Assembly (NCBI GenBank): GCA_963775395.1
Contig: CAVZIX010000004.1
Coordinates: 124,001 to 188,000 of the forward strand
From: JAIBJN01 sp963775395
Lineage (GTDB): Bacteria > Actinomycetota > Thermoleophilia > Gaiellales > Gaiellaceae
Direction: 5' to 3'
DNA length: 64,000 bases
The position numbers were made by a program, and so were the translations under genes. The notes beneath the pieces were generated by a model. The model was not told the DNA's origin and made no database searches. It saw only the letters and a list, made by a program, of their open reading frames with translations. Positions 47,945-56,174 of this stretch are shown piece by piece. Every line of letters starts with the position of its first letter. Positions within the stretch are counted from its first letter, which is position 1.

Positions 47945-49296
47945 AGACCGTCCGCGACGATCGCCTGGGCACCGCCCTCCGGCAGCTCGAGACCCCGGAG
48001 CACCGGCCCTCGTTCCACGCCGAGCTGGAGCGCCTGCTGGCCGCCGAAGCCGCCGAGCGGCAGCCAGTGCGCCGGCCTCGCAGTACGAGGCGCTGGGCGC
48101 TACGGATCGCGTTCGCGGCCGCAGTCGGCGCGGCGGCGTTCGTCGCGCTCGACATCGTCCGCAGCGGTGACACGCCCGGGCCGGTCGAGGTCGAGGCGGC
48201 AACCGCGGCCGAGGTGCGGCAGGCCGTCCGCACCGCCGTCGCGCGGGCGGAGAGCCTCTCCGGAACCTTCGTCTCGCGGGAACGGACTCCCGAAATGGAC
48301 CGCCCGGAGCGCGACAGCGGTGAGTTCCTGCTCCTCGCCGACGGCAGCTACCACGTCACGAGCGACGCCGAGGAGGACGCCTACGACTCGCGGCGCCGCA
48401 TCTCCACGCTCCACGACTACGGGCCTGGCTACGAGCCGTTCGCCCACAGGGCGAGGCGCGTCGCCGCCGGGCCTCCAGACAGCCTTGGCTACAGCAACTC
48501 CGAGTTCCAGCGGGAGCTCGGCTCCGTCGTCCGAGCCCTGCTCGCCACCGGCGACATTCCCGTCAAGGAGGTCGTGGTGGCGGGCCGGCCCGCGTGGCAG
48601 CTTTCGACGCCGGTGCAGCAGGATCGCCTCGCGAGCGCGGGCTGGTCACCCGATCACCTCGTCGTCGCCGTCGACCAGGAGACCGGCATCCCGCTCCGGG
48701 CAACGTGGACCGTAGACGGCAGGCTGCGGGAGCAGTGGACGATCCGGACGATCGCGGTCGACGGCGCCGTCTCCCGCCGCGACCTGCGCGTGCAGCTCCC
48801 GCCGGACGTGCGCCTGACCCGGAGCGATCAGGGCTTCAGGCGCGTCGAGCTCGACGAGGTCGAGGGCATCGTCGGCTACGCGCCCCTGGTGCCGAGCTGG
48901 CTGCCCGAAGGATTCGAGCTCGCGGACGTCACGGTCGCGAAGCAGGGGTCCGCTACGGGCGTCGAGGGCATGAACCCCGCTGCCCCGGGAGTCGTCTCGA
49001 TGGCGTTCCGGCGCGGTTTCGACAGCATCTTCATCTCGACGCGGGTCGCCGTGGAGCCGACCGGCGGAGCGATCTGGAGCGACCCGCTCGCGTCCGGCGA
49101 GGGCTTCTTCGACGAGCCGGAGCCCGTGACGCTGGAAAGGGGCGCGCTGTCCGGCGTCGAAGCAAATCTCCTCATCGTGCCGCTCGCCATCCCACACATC
49201 TGGGCGCTGACGGACGAGCTCGTCGTCACCGTCGCCGGCGACCTCAGCCGCGAGGAGCTCGTCCGCGTGGCCGAGTCGCTGGAGCAGCAGCCGTGA
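47941..49296 (+). CDS. Membrane anti-sigma-like protein with LolA/RseB-like extracellular domain
   Basis: 451 residues. A short cytoplasmic N-terminus (residues 1-50, with SFHAELERLLAAEAAER), one membrane helix (LRIAFAAAVGAAAFVALDIV), then a long extracellular part with LolA/RseB-type beta folds (AESLSGTFVSRERTPEM; RRDLRVQLPPDVRLT) and a second domain (LVPSWLPEGFELADVTVAKQ). The topology, coupling to the ECF gene, and sensor domain suggest control of that sigma factor by envelope signals; no zinc-binding anti-sigma motif is seen. GTG 47941. Confidence 0.78.
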   Translation: MKTVRDDRLGTALRQLETPEHRPSFHAELERLLAAEAAERQPVRRPRSTRRWALRIAFAAAVGAAAFVALDIVRSGDTPGPVEVEAATAAEVRQAVRTAVARAESLSGTFVSRERTPEMDRPERDSGEFLLLADGSYHVTSDAEEDAYDSRRRISTLHDYGPGYEPFAHRARRVAAGPPDSLGYSNSEFQRELGSVVRALLATGDIPVKEVVVAGRPAWQLSTPVQQDRLASAGWSPDHLVVAVDQETGIPLRATWTVDGRLREQWTIRTIAVDGAVSRRDLRVQLPPDVRLTRSDQGFRRVELDEVEGIVGYAPLVPSWLPEGFELADVTVAKQGSATGVEGMNPAAPGVVSMAFRRGFDSIFISTRVAVEPTGGAIWSDPLASGEGFFDEPEPVTLERGALSGVEANLLIVPLAIPHIWALTDELVVTVAGDLSREELVRVAESLEQQP

Positions 49297-50309
49297 CCTA
49301 TCGCCGCTACCGCACCTCGCGACGAGGCGCGCGCGTCCTGACCTTCGTCGCGTTCCTCGCCATGATCATGATCGGCGTCGAAGCCGGCGCGCGCGCGCAG
49401 CAGGCAGCAGGCGAGCCCGAGCAGAGGGTCGCTGCGCCGGGCGTGAGCGTCGGTGGAGTCGACGTCTCCGGCCTGACCGCCGCGCAGGCCCAGCGCGCCG
49501 TTCGCAAGATGACCTCCGAGCCGTTGACGCTCACGCACGAGGCGCAGTCGTGGCGTTTCGCGCCGGAGACGCTGGGGGCTGACTTCCAGGTCGACGGGGC
49601 CGTCCATGCGGCGCTCGCCGCCCCCGAAGGCACGGCTGTCCCGCTCGGGGTGGGCGTGAACGAGCGCCACCTCGACCGCTGGACGAAGCGATTCGCCAGG
49701 GAGTTCGACCAGAAGGTCCGCAACGCGAAGATCGTCATCCGTGGACTGCGGCCGCGCGTCACGCGCGCCCAGGTCGGGCGCAAGCTGTACCAGTGGTCGA
49801 CGAAGACGGCCATTCTGAGCGACCTTCGCTCGCACGACCGCGGCCCGCTCGAGCTCAACGTCAAGGTCACGAAGCCGCGCGTGTTGCAGAACGAGGTCGG
49901 CCCGGCGATCGTCATCCGCCGCGCCTCGAACCGGCTCTTGCTCTACCGCGGCCCGGGCAAGGGCGGCATGAAGCTGCGGAAGCAGTTCGGCGTGGCCACC
50001 GGCCAGGCCGCCTACCCGACGCCGCTCGGCAGCTTCAAGATCGTCGACAAGCAGGAGAACCCCTGGTGGTACCCGCCGGACTCGGACTGGGCCGCGGGCG
50101 CCGAGCCGGTCCCGCCCGGTCCGGGCAACCCGCTCGGGACCCGCTGGATGGGCCTCTCCGAGCCGCTGATCGGGATCCACGGCACGCCGGACTCCGCCTC
50201 CATCGGGTACTCGGCGTCGCACGGCTGCATCCGCATGCTCGTCTCCGAGGCCGAGTGGCTCTTCGAGCGCGTGCCCGAGGGGACGCCCGTCTTCATCCTC
50301 GACGCGTAG
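49293..50309 (+). CDS. L,D-transpeptidase (YkuD fold), secreted
   Basis: 338 residues. Signal anchor (RVLTFVAFLAMIMIGVEAGA), a substrate- or peptidoglycan-binding region of ~150 residues with a putative PG-binding-4-like unit (VGGVDVSGLTAAQAQRAVRK), then the YkuD catalytic domain with IGIHGTPDSASIGYSASHGC followed by IRM: the catalytic His and Cys are present. These enzymes make 3-3 cross-links in peptidoglycan. GTG 49293 overlaps the preceding stop, so the ECF-anti-sigma-transpeptidase genes form one unit. Confidence 0.9.
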   Translation: MTYRRYRTSRRGARVLTFVAFLAMIMIGVEAGARAQQAAGEPEQRVAAPGVSVGGVDVSGLTAAQAQRAVRKMTSEPLTLTHEAQSWRFAPETLGADFQVDGAVHAALAAPEGTAVPLGVGVNERHLDRWTKRFAREFDQKVRNAKIVIRGLRPRVTRAQVGRKLYQWSTKTAILSDLRSHDRGPLELNVKVTKPRVLQNEVGPAIVIRRASNRLLLYRGPGKGGMKLRKQFGVATGQAAYPTPLGSFKIVDKQENPWWYPPDSDWAAGAEPVPPGPGNPLGTRWMGLSEPLIGIHGTPDSASIGYSASHGCIRMLVSEAEWLFERVPEGTPVFILDA

Positions 50310-50319
50310 CGTCGGCAGA

Positions 50320-50925
50320 ATGACACCCGTGTGGGAAGGCCTCGCCCAGCGTCTGGAGGGCAGGATCGTGGTGCTCGAGCCGCTCGCGCCCGAGCACGCC
50401 GACGGGCTCCGCGAGGCCGCCGCCGATCCGGCCGTCTGGCGGCTCATGACCGTCCACGGCCACCAGTCCAACGTCTTCGACGAGTGGTTCGAGTGGACGC
50501 TCGCGAACGCGGCTGCCGGCATCGAGTGCCCGTTCGCGATCCTCTTGCGCGAGACCGGCGAGCCGGTCGGCAGCTCGCGCTACATGACCCTCCGCCCCGA
50601 GCACCGTGGCCTGGAGATCGGGTGGACGTGGCACACGCCGCGCGTGTGGGGGACGGGAGTCAACGTCGACGCCAAGCGCCTCCTCCTCGGGCACGCCTTC
50701 GAGGATCTCGGCTGCCTGCGCGTCGAGTTCAAGACGGACGCGGCCAACGAGCGCTCGCGCGCCGCACTCGAGGCGCTGCCGGCGCGCTTCGAGGGCGTGT
50801 TCCTCAAGCACATGCTCGTCCGCGACGGCGAGCGCCGCGACTCGGCGTACTACGCCATCACCGACGACGAGTGGCCGGCCGTGCGCGCGAACCTCGAGCG
50901 GCGGCTGTCGTCTAAGTCAGTGTGA
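50320..50925 (+). CDS. GNAT-family N-acetyltransferase (RimJ/RimL type)
   Basis: 201 residues. Opens with RLEGRIVVLEPLAPEHADGL and contains the beta4-beta5 region GLEIGWTWHTPRVWGTGVNV with the acetyl-CoA loop, then LRVEFKTDAANERSRAALEA. RimJ/RimL-like enzymes acetylate protein N-termini or small molecules; no target is suggested by neighbours. ATG 50320 is 10 bp after the transpeptidase stop. TGA overlaps the next GTG. Confidence 0.87.
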   Translation: MTPVWEGLAQRLEGRIVVLEPLAPEHADGLREAAADPAVWRLMTVHGHQSNVFDEWFEWTLANAAAGIECPFAILLRETGEPVGSSRYMTLRPEHRGLEIGWTWHTPRVWGTGVNVDAKRLLLGHAFEDLGCLRVEFKTDAANERSRAALEALPARFEGVFLKHMLVRDGERRDSAYYAITDDEWPAVRANLERRLSSKSV

Positions 50926-51179
50926 ATCGAAGGCTCGCCCTCGCGCTCGTCCTCCTCCTAACCGCCGTGGCTCTGGCCGCCGCCCTGCTCCCGAGAGAAG
51001 GCTCGGATGCGGGCTCCGAAGAACCCTCTGAAGACGTTGCGGCGTGCACCGAGGCGTCCTGGTCACCGGGCGTGGAGCTCGCGCAGAGCGCCGACTTCAA
51101 CTTTGGCGATGCCGTCGCCTGCGGCCAAACAAGCGACCGGCGGCGGGGAGACGCCGGGCCGCGCGAACCGCCCAAGTAA
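50922..51179 (+). CDS. Small exported hypothetical protein
   Basis: 85 residues: signal-peptide-like start (NRRLALALVLLLTAVALAAA), an acidic stretch (EGSDAGSEEPSEDVAAC) and a tail ending REPPK*, whose stop lies in a palindrome related to the one at 12088. The GTG start overlaps the GNAT stop. No family recognised. The last ~17 residues look like read-out of repeat sequence, so the protein may be truncated or extended by insertion of the palindrome. Confidence 0.5.
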   Translation: MNRRLALALVLLLTAVALAAALLPREGSDAGSEEPSEDVAACTEASWSPGVELAQSADFNFGDAVACGQTSDRRRGDAGPREPPK

Positions 51180-51192
51180 CACTGTGTTACTT
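51174..51192. terminator. Palindrome related to the 12088 hairpin
   Basis: AAGTAACA-CTG-TGTTACTT, a perfect 8-bp stem, lies at the end of a (+) gene and contains its TAA. It matches the 12088-12110 element in sequence (CCAAGT-ACA..TGTTACTT) and in position between convergent genes. Confidence 0.55.
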
Positions 51193-51221
51193 TCGAGGGA
51201 CGACTCGAGCCAAGTGACCGC

Positions 51222-52148
51222 TCAGCCCGCGATCCTGACCGCGAGCTTCCCCTGCGTATGGGTCGTCGGCAGCGCCTGGAGGGCGTCGCCGGCCTCGTCG
51301 AGCGCGTAGGTGCGCTGGATCGGAACGCGTAGCGCACCGGACTCCAGGAGCTCGCCCAGCCGCTGCAGGTGCGCCGGCGACGGCACCGCCATGACGTTGA
51401 AGCGTCCCCGCCCCTCGCCGGCGGCGCCGAGCGGCGAGGCAAGTCGGCCTTCTGCGACGAGGAGCGACGCATCGGGCGCCTGCGAAACGACGTCGAAGAG
51501 AGCGTCGACGCCGTCAGGATGAGCTTCCCTGACCGTTGCAGCGACGTCGCCGTTCCTGTCGAGCAGTTCGCCGACTCCCAGGCCCTGCAGGTAGTCGTGG
51601 TCCTCGGCGAGCGCAGTCGCGATCACGTGAACACCGGCCGACGCGGCCAGCTGGACGAAGAAGCTTCCTACGCCGCCCGTCGCGCCGATGACGACGACCT
51701 TGTCGCCTTCGGAGAGAGCGAGCGCGTCGAAGGCCGCGACGGCGGTTAGCCCGGCGACGGGGGCGGCCCCGGCGTCTGCGAGGTCGACGCCGCTCGGCTT
51801 CGACGCAGCGAAGTCGTCCTCTGGAAGCACGATCAGCTCGGCCCAGCTGCCGTCGCGGACCGTCGGGTTGGCATAGGGAACGAATCCGAACACCGCGTCG
51901 CCCACGCGGTAGCGGCTGACGCTCTCACCGGTCTCTTCGACCACGCCGGCGAAGTCGCGTCCGAGTGTCACCGGGAACTCGTGCTCGACCATCTCCTTCA
52001 GCGCGCCCATCGCGATGAAGGCATCGACCGGGTTGACAGAGGCGGCATGGACGCGGACGACGACCTCTTTGGCGGAAGCGGCGGGCTCGGCGAGGTCGTC
52101 CCGCAGCGTCGGCTCGCCGTCGAAACTCTCGAGTGTGACGGCCCTCAC
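51222..52148 (-). CDS. NADP-dependent MDR oxidoreductase (quinone-oxidoreductase-like)
   Basis: 308 residues of the medium-chain dehydrogenase/reductase superfamily. GroES-like N-terminus (MRAVTLESFDGEPTLRD; VRVHAASVNPVDAFI; TLGRDFAGVVEETG), nucleotide motif VVVIGATGGVGSFFVQLA, and C-terminal HTQGKLAVRI. No zinc-binding cysteines, so a quinone or enoyl reductase-like activity. Divergent from a MarR gene, with a palindromic operator between, suggesting that MarR controls it in response to a reactive small molecule. Confidence 0.88.
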   Translation of the reverse strand: MRAVTLESFDGEPTLRDDLAEPAASAKEVVVRVHAASVNPVDAFIAMGALKEMVEHEFPVTLGRDFAGVVEETGESVSRYRVGDAVFGFVPYANPTVRDGSWAELIVLPEDDFAASKPSGVDLADAGAAPVAGLTAVAAFDALALSEGDKVVVIGATGGVGSFFVQLAASAGVHVIATALAEDHDYLQGLGVGELLDRNGDVAATVREAHPDGVDALFDVVSQAPDASLLVAEGRLASPLGAAGEGRGRFNVMAVPSPAHLQRLGELLESGALRVPIQRTYALDEAGDALQALPTTHTQGKLAVRIAG

Positions 52149-52201
52149 GGCAGGGCTCCTTCCTCGCGGGCGTTGAACGTCCGCGAACGTCGGTAGCTTT
52201 C

Positions 52202-52222
52202 GTATCGCGTTCTAAACGATAC
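52202..52222. promoter_or_regulatory. Candidate MarR operator in the divergent promoter region
   Basis: GTATCG-CGTTCTAAA-CGATAC is a perfect 6-bp inverted repeat with 9-bp spacing, 22 bp before the MarR start and 54 bp before the oxidoreductase start. The surrounding gap is AT-richer than the window average. MarR-family dimers bind inverted repeats of this size. Confidence 0.55.
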
Positions 52223-52243
52223 ATCTCTCTACACTATTTCCCG

Positions 52244-52714
52244 ATGACGAAGAGCCTTCTCGAGGAACGGCGATCGAGCCCGGGCCTCCTACTGGCTCTC
52301 CTCGGGCAAGAGGCGATGCGGCGGCTGCGTGCCGCACACACGGCTGTCGGGCTCTCCCCGCGCCAGTTCCAGGTGCTCGGGCTGCTCCACGATCACGGCG
52401 CGATGAGCCAAAGCGAGCTCGGTCGGACGATGAGCGTCGCGCCCAGCATCCTCGTCACGCTTCTCAACCCGCTGGAGGAGGACGGGTTCGTCTCGCGCGA
52501 ACGGGACGCCGCCGATCGCCGGCGCCACGTCGTCACGCTCACCCGCGACGGCCGGCGCCGCCTCGACGAAGCAGCTTGCGCTCAGCGCGCCGCCGAGGAC
52601 GACCTCTTTGCCGGCCTCGACGGGCCCCAGCGCAGACAGCTGGCAGCCGCGCTGGTCGTGCTGCGGGATACCTTCGTCGGCGAGTGCGCCGGCGCAGCGC
52701 CCTCCTCGAGCTAG
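52244..52714 (+). CDS. MarR family transcriptional regulator
   Basis: 156 residues. The winged helix is seen in LSPRQFQVLGLLHDHGAMSQ (helices 2-3), SELGRTMSVAPSILVTLLNP (recognition region) and the wing VSRERDAADRRRHVVTLT. Long terminal helices for dimerisation flank it. Expected to repress the divergent MDR oxidoreductase and itself until a ligand binds. ATG 52244; its 3' end touches the convergent phosphatase gene (4-bp overlap). Confidence 0.9.
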   Translation: MTKSLLEERRSSPGLLLALLGQEAMRRLRAAHTAVGLSPRQFQVLGLLHDHGAMSQSELGRTMSVAPSILVTLLNPLEEDGFVSRERDAADRRRHVVTLTRDGRRRLDEAACAQRAAEDDLFAGLDGPQRRQLAAALVVLRDTFVGECAGAAPSSS

Positions 52715-53526
52715 CGGGTCTGTCCGGCGAGCCGGGCGTGGAGCTCAGCGCAGAGCTCCGGAGTGGCGGCCGCGACAACCCGCGAGCGGCCTGCAAGGTC
52801 GAGGGGCGCCGCGCCGAACGGTGGGTCGTCGGGGAGGTCGATCGCGAGTCCCCGCTCGCGCACGAGGAGCTGCGCAGCGGCGATATCGACGCTCCGCGCC
52901 GGCTTCAGCGACACCACGGCGTCGACCCGGCCCGCCGCGAGGTGGCAGAGCGAGAGCGCCAGGGAGCCCATGATGCGCGTGCGGTAGGCGAGGCCGACCA
53001 TCTCCGCCACGTGCTCGGCGACGAGGTCGGTGCGCGTCGCCTCGAGGCTGAGGATCTCGATGCGTTCCTTCGGCCCCGGGCTGGCCAGCGGCTCGCCGTT
53101 GAGGAACGGGCCCTCTCCCTTACGGGCCACCCACTCCTCGCCGCTGCCGAAGTCGTGGACGAAGCCGAGCTCGACGTCCTCCATCCGCGGCCCGGAGGCC
53201 ACCGCGAGCGAGAGCGAGAAGAACGGGATGCCGCGCTTGGCGTTCATGCTCCCGTCGATCGGGTCGCAGACGATCCGCACGCCGTCGCCGCCGTCCCCGA
53301 AGACGCGCTCGCCGAGCTCCTCGGACACCAGCGTGAACCCCGTCTCGACGGCTTCCAGCCGCCGAACGACGGCCTCCTCGGCCGCGGCATCGACCGCCGT
53401 GGTCTCGTCCCCGCCCTCACCGTCGCCGACCCGCGGCTCGCGCTCGAGCCGCGTCGGCATGCCGTCCAGCACGTCCGCAACCGCGACCGCAGCCTCGCGG
53501 CACACCGATAGCCAGTCCGGGCTCAC
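52711..53526 (-). CDS. Inositol monophosphatase family protein
   Basis: 271 residues. Metal-site motifs: EE in LVSEELGERVF, then DPIDGSMNAKRGIPFF (DPIDGTxN variant) and a late RSVDIAAAQLLVRERG in the position of WDxAA. Family members dephosphorylate inositol monophosphate, PAP or fructose bisphosphate. Start GTG 53526 overlaps the stop of the DUF1015 gene. An open antisense frame continues far upstream but is not coding. Confidence 0.85.
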   Translation of the reverse strand: MSPDWLSVCREAAVAVADVLDGMPTRLEREPRVGDGEGGDETTAVDAAAEEAVVRRLEAVETGFTLVSEELGERVFGDGGDGVRIVCDPIDGSMNAKRGIPFFSLSLAVASGPRMEDVELGFVHDFGSGEEWVARKGEGPFLNGEPLASPGPKERIEILSLEATRTDLVAEHVAEMVGLAYRTRIMGSLALSLCHLAAGRVDAVVSLKPARSVDIAAAQLLVRERGLAIDLPDDPPFGAAPLDLAGRSRVVAAATPELCAELHARLAGQTR

Positions 53527-54653
53527 TCGTCGAAGGGGGAGAAGAGGAGCCCGCTCGTCAGCTTGGGATAGAAGTACGTGCTCTTCGGCGGCATGCGCGT
53601 GCCGGCCCTGGCGAAAGCCTCGACCTGCTCGACTGTCGGGGCTCGGACGAGGAACGCGGCCGTCGCCTCCCCGCTCGTCACGGCCCGCTCGGCCTCGGCC
53701 GCGCTCGGCGTGTGGACGACCGCCTCGAGCGGGAGCTCGTCGACCAGCGCGGTGTCGAGCACATGACCCGGCGGCGCCTCCACGAGAGCCGCGCCGTCCG
53801 GCCGCACGAGCACGAACGCAGCCCGGTCGCGGGGGATGTCGGCCAGCGCGGAGAGCGCTTCCGCCGGGCCCGCGAGCGGAGTCTGCCGAAGGCCGCCGTC
53901 GAGGTCGGGGACCGGGCCGGCGGTCACCCGGTGGGTGGGGAAGATCTCGAGCCCCGCATCGTCCTTCCCGACGAGCACCGCCAGGACATGTGCGGTCTCC
54001 TCCGTTCCCTCCTCCTCGTGGTAGCGGAGCGCCGTCTCGTAGCGATGGTGGCCGTCGGCGATGAGGAGCGGCTCCTCGACGCCGGCGAAGATCGAAGGGA
54101 TCGCGTCCGGGTCGTCGATGCGCCAGAGACGGCTCACGACGCCGTCCAGCTCTGCGGTCAGGTCCGGCTCGCCCTCGGACGTCGGTGCGGCGCCATGGTG
54201 GAGCAGGAAGATCGGCGAGGGCTTCATCCGCGTGGCGCGCAGCAGCTCGAGACGCGTGCGCTTCGGTTCCGCGAACGTCCCCTCGTGGGGAAGCACGACG
54301 CCGTCGGCGTACGGGTCGAGCCGCGCGCGGGCGACGATTCCCCGCCGCGTGCGGCCCACGCCGTCCGGCCCCGTGTAGTCCTCCTCCAGCAGCCAGACGG
54401 CCGGGTTCTCCTCGCGCACGAGGATGGCCCGCTCCCGCCACTCCGCCAGGGCGCGGGCGGCCTCCCCGGCGTCGTCGGGACGCACCAGCCGCACGGCGTT
54501 CCAGGGGCTGCGGGCCTCGAGGCGCGCCTGCATCCCGGGAGTTATGACGTCGTAGGGAGGAGCGACCAGATCGTCCAGCGACCCTGCCGTCCCCACGTCG
54601 TAGCGCAGGGCGCGAAACGGCTTCAGTAGGGGCACCGCGGCGCAGCCTACCAT
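53523..54653 (-). CDS. DUF1015 family protein
   Basis: 376 residues. Typical openings KPFRALRYDVGTAGSLDDLV and APPYDVITPGMQARL, the conserved IADGHHRYETALRYHEEE, and C-terminal GTRMPPKSTYFYPKLTSGLL. The HHRYE motif recalls nucleotide or sugar handling; DUF1015 proteins are uncharacterised but occur near serine/3-phosphoglycerate metabolism genes. An alternative start GTG 54635 would remove six residues. Coupled to the downstream phosphatase gene. Confidence 0.88.
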   Translation of the reverse strand: MVGCAAVPLLKPFRALRYDVGTAGSLDDLVAPPYDVITPGMQARLEARSPWNAVRLVRPDDAGEAARALAEWRERAILVREENPAVWLLEEDYTGPDGVGRTRRGIVARARLDPYADGVVLPHEGTFAEPKRTRLELLRATRMKPSPIFLLHHGAAPTSEGEPDLTAELDGVVSRLWRIDDPDAIPSIFAGVEEPLLIADGHHRYETALRYHEEEGTEETAHVLAVLVGKDDAGLEIFPTHRVTAGPVPDLDGGLRQTPLAGPAEALSALADIPRDRAAFVLVRPDGAALVEAPPGHVLDTALVDELPLEAVVHTPSAAEAERAVTSGEATAAFLVRAPTVEQVEAFARAGTRMPPKSTYFYPKLTSGLLFSPFDE

Positions 54654-54678
54654 CCGTTCCCGGACCTAGAATCGCAGG

Positions 54679-55515
54679 GTGTCGATCGCGGAGCTGGCCG
54701 AGGATCGAGTTGTCGAGGGCCTCTACGCAGTCGCCCGCAAGCAACGTCTCCGCACCCGCTCCGGCAGCCCGTACCTGGCGCTCGAGCTCGTCGATCCGAC
54801 GGGCAAGATCGAGGCCCGCGTCTGGAACGACGTTGAGCTCCTCGACAAGCGCTTCGGCGAGGGCGATGCCGTGCGCGTGCTCGGCCGCGTCGAGCGCTTC
54901 CGCGACCGCCTCCAGCTCGAGGTTCGCTCGCTCGAGCCTGCCGAGGACGACCCCGCGACGCTCGTTCCCGAGGGCCGGCGCGACGCCGAGGAGCTCGACG
55001 GCTTCTTCGAGTTCCTGGCCGCCGAGATCGCCCATCCCGGGCTGCGCGCACTCGTCGGGCGCTTCGTGGGCGACACCAACTTCCGCGCGCGCCTCCGCGT
55101 CCTCCCGGCGACCCCCGACACTCACCACTCGTGGACCGGAGGGCTCCTCGAGCACACGGTTGCCGTTGCCTCCCTCTGCCGTGAGGCGACGCAGCTTCAC
55201 GCGCGCCTGCGGGCCGACATCCTGCTCGCCGCAGCGCTTCTCCACGACGTCGGGCGGACGCGCGAGCTCGACCGCGGACCGCTCTTCCTCCCGACGGCCG
55301 AGGGTCGGCTCCTCGGCCACGTGCACCTCGGCGTCCGCCTGATCGAGGAGCGGGCCGAAGGCCTGGAGCCCGAAGCGCTCGCCGAGGTCGTGCACGCCGT
55401 CGCCGCGCACCACGACGCCCGCGGCGCGAGGACTGCCGAGGCCTCGGTGCTCTACCACGCGAACCAGCTCGACGCCGCTGCGGCCGTGCGCCCGGTGACA
55501 ACGGAGGTTGCGTGA
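54679..55515 (+). CDS. OB-fold plus HD-domain 3'-5' exoribonuclease-like protein (YhaM family)
   Basis: 278 residues. N-terminal OB fold (VEGLYAVARKQRLRTRSGS; KIEARVWNDVELLDKRFGEG) and an HD domain (HSWTGGLLEHTVAVASLC; AALLHDVGRTREL; GHVHLGVRLI; VHAVAAHHDARG), matching YhaM, which degrades RNA/DNA from 3' ends. Metal ligands of HD are present. GTG 54679; TGA overlaps the start of the next membrane protein gene. Confidence 0.87.
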   Translation: MSIAELAEDRVVEGLYAVARKQRLRTRSGSPYLALELVDPTGKIEARVWNDVELLDKRFGEGDAVRVLGRVERFRDRLQLEVRSLEPAEDDPATLVPEGRRDAEELDGFFEFLAAEIAHPGLRALVGRFVGDTNFRARLRVLPATPDTHHSWTGGLLEHTVAVASLCREATQLHARLRADILLAAALLHDVGRTRELDRGPLFLPTAEGRLLGHVHLGVRLIEERAEGLEPEALAEVVHAVAAHHDARGARTAEASVLYHANQLDAAAAVRPVTTEVA

Positions 55516-56174
55516 TGCAGTCGGATCCCTGGCAGCGCTGGTCCCCGCTGGCGGGAGTCGCGTACGTGATCTTCTTCCTCGCCGCGCTGGGCGTCAGCGC
55601 GGACGGGCCAGGGGACACGCCTGAGGAGGTCGCGAGGTACTTCTCCGACGAGGGCAACCGCAGCGGTGAGTTCTTCGTCTTCTTCCTCCTCGTCGCAGCG
55701 TCACTCGCCCTGCTCTGGTTCCTCGGCGCGCTGCGCGGCGTGCTGGTGCGCGCCGAGCGGGAGCCCGCGCGCTGGACAGCGCTCGCCTTCGGCGCGGGAG
55801 TCACGAGCGCGGCGTTGCTGATGGCCTCGGCCTCCCTCTTCCTCGCCCGCGCCGGCGCCGCCTCGCAGGACGAGTTCGCCTTCGACCCGGCGACCGCCAA
55901 CATGTTCACGTACGCCGCCTACGCGCTCCTCGTCTGCTCGACGATGTCGGCCGCGATCCTCGTACTGGCCACGTCCATCGTCGGGCTTCGCACGGGCGTC
56001 CTGCCGCGCTGGACCGCGCTCGCGGGCTTCGTGGTCGCGGCCGCGCTCCTCTTCGCGATCTTCTTCATCCCCATCCTCGTGTGGCTCGCCTGGGTCCTCG
56101 CGGTCAGCATCGTGCTCATCCTCCGCACGGCCCGCGTGACCGGCTGGCGCAAGGGCCCTACCGCGGAGGACTGA
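55512..56174 (+). CDS. Uncharacterised membrane protein, six helices
   Basis: 220 residues with six hydrophobic segments (WSPLAGVAYVIFFLAALGV; FFVFFLLVAASLALLWFLGA; TALAFGAGVTSAALLMASAS; YALLVCSTMSAAILVLATS; ALAGFVVAAALLFAIFFIP; LVWLAWVLAVSIVLIL) and a soluble acidic loop (GDTPEEVARYFSDEGNRSG). Resembles actinobacterial DUF4386-type proteins; function unknown. Overlaps the YhaM stop and the convergent YchF-like 3' end. Confidence 0.75.
   Translation: MMQSDPWQRWSPLAGVAYVIFFLAALGVSADGPGDTPEEVARYFSDEGNRSGEFFVFFLLVAASLALLWFLGALRGVLVRAEREPARWTALAFGAGVTSAALLMASASLFLARAGAASQDEFAFDPATANMFTYAAYALLVCSTMSAAILVLATSIVGLRTGVLPRWTALAGFVVAAALLFAIFFIPILVWLAWVLAVSIVLILRTARVTGWRKGPTAED

Noticed and set aside
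52711..55458. Long minus-strand frame reading as a 915-residue fusion upstream of the inositol-phosphatase-like gene
   Set aside because: Only the last 271 codons, from GTG 53526, show homology; the rest is antisense to the YhaM-like and DUF1015 regions.
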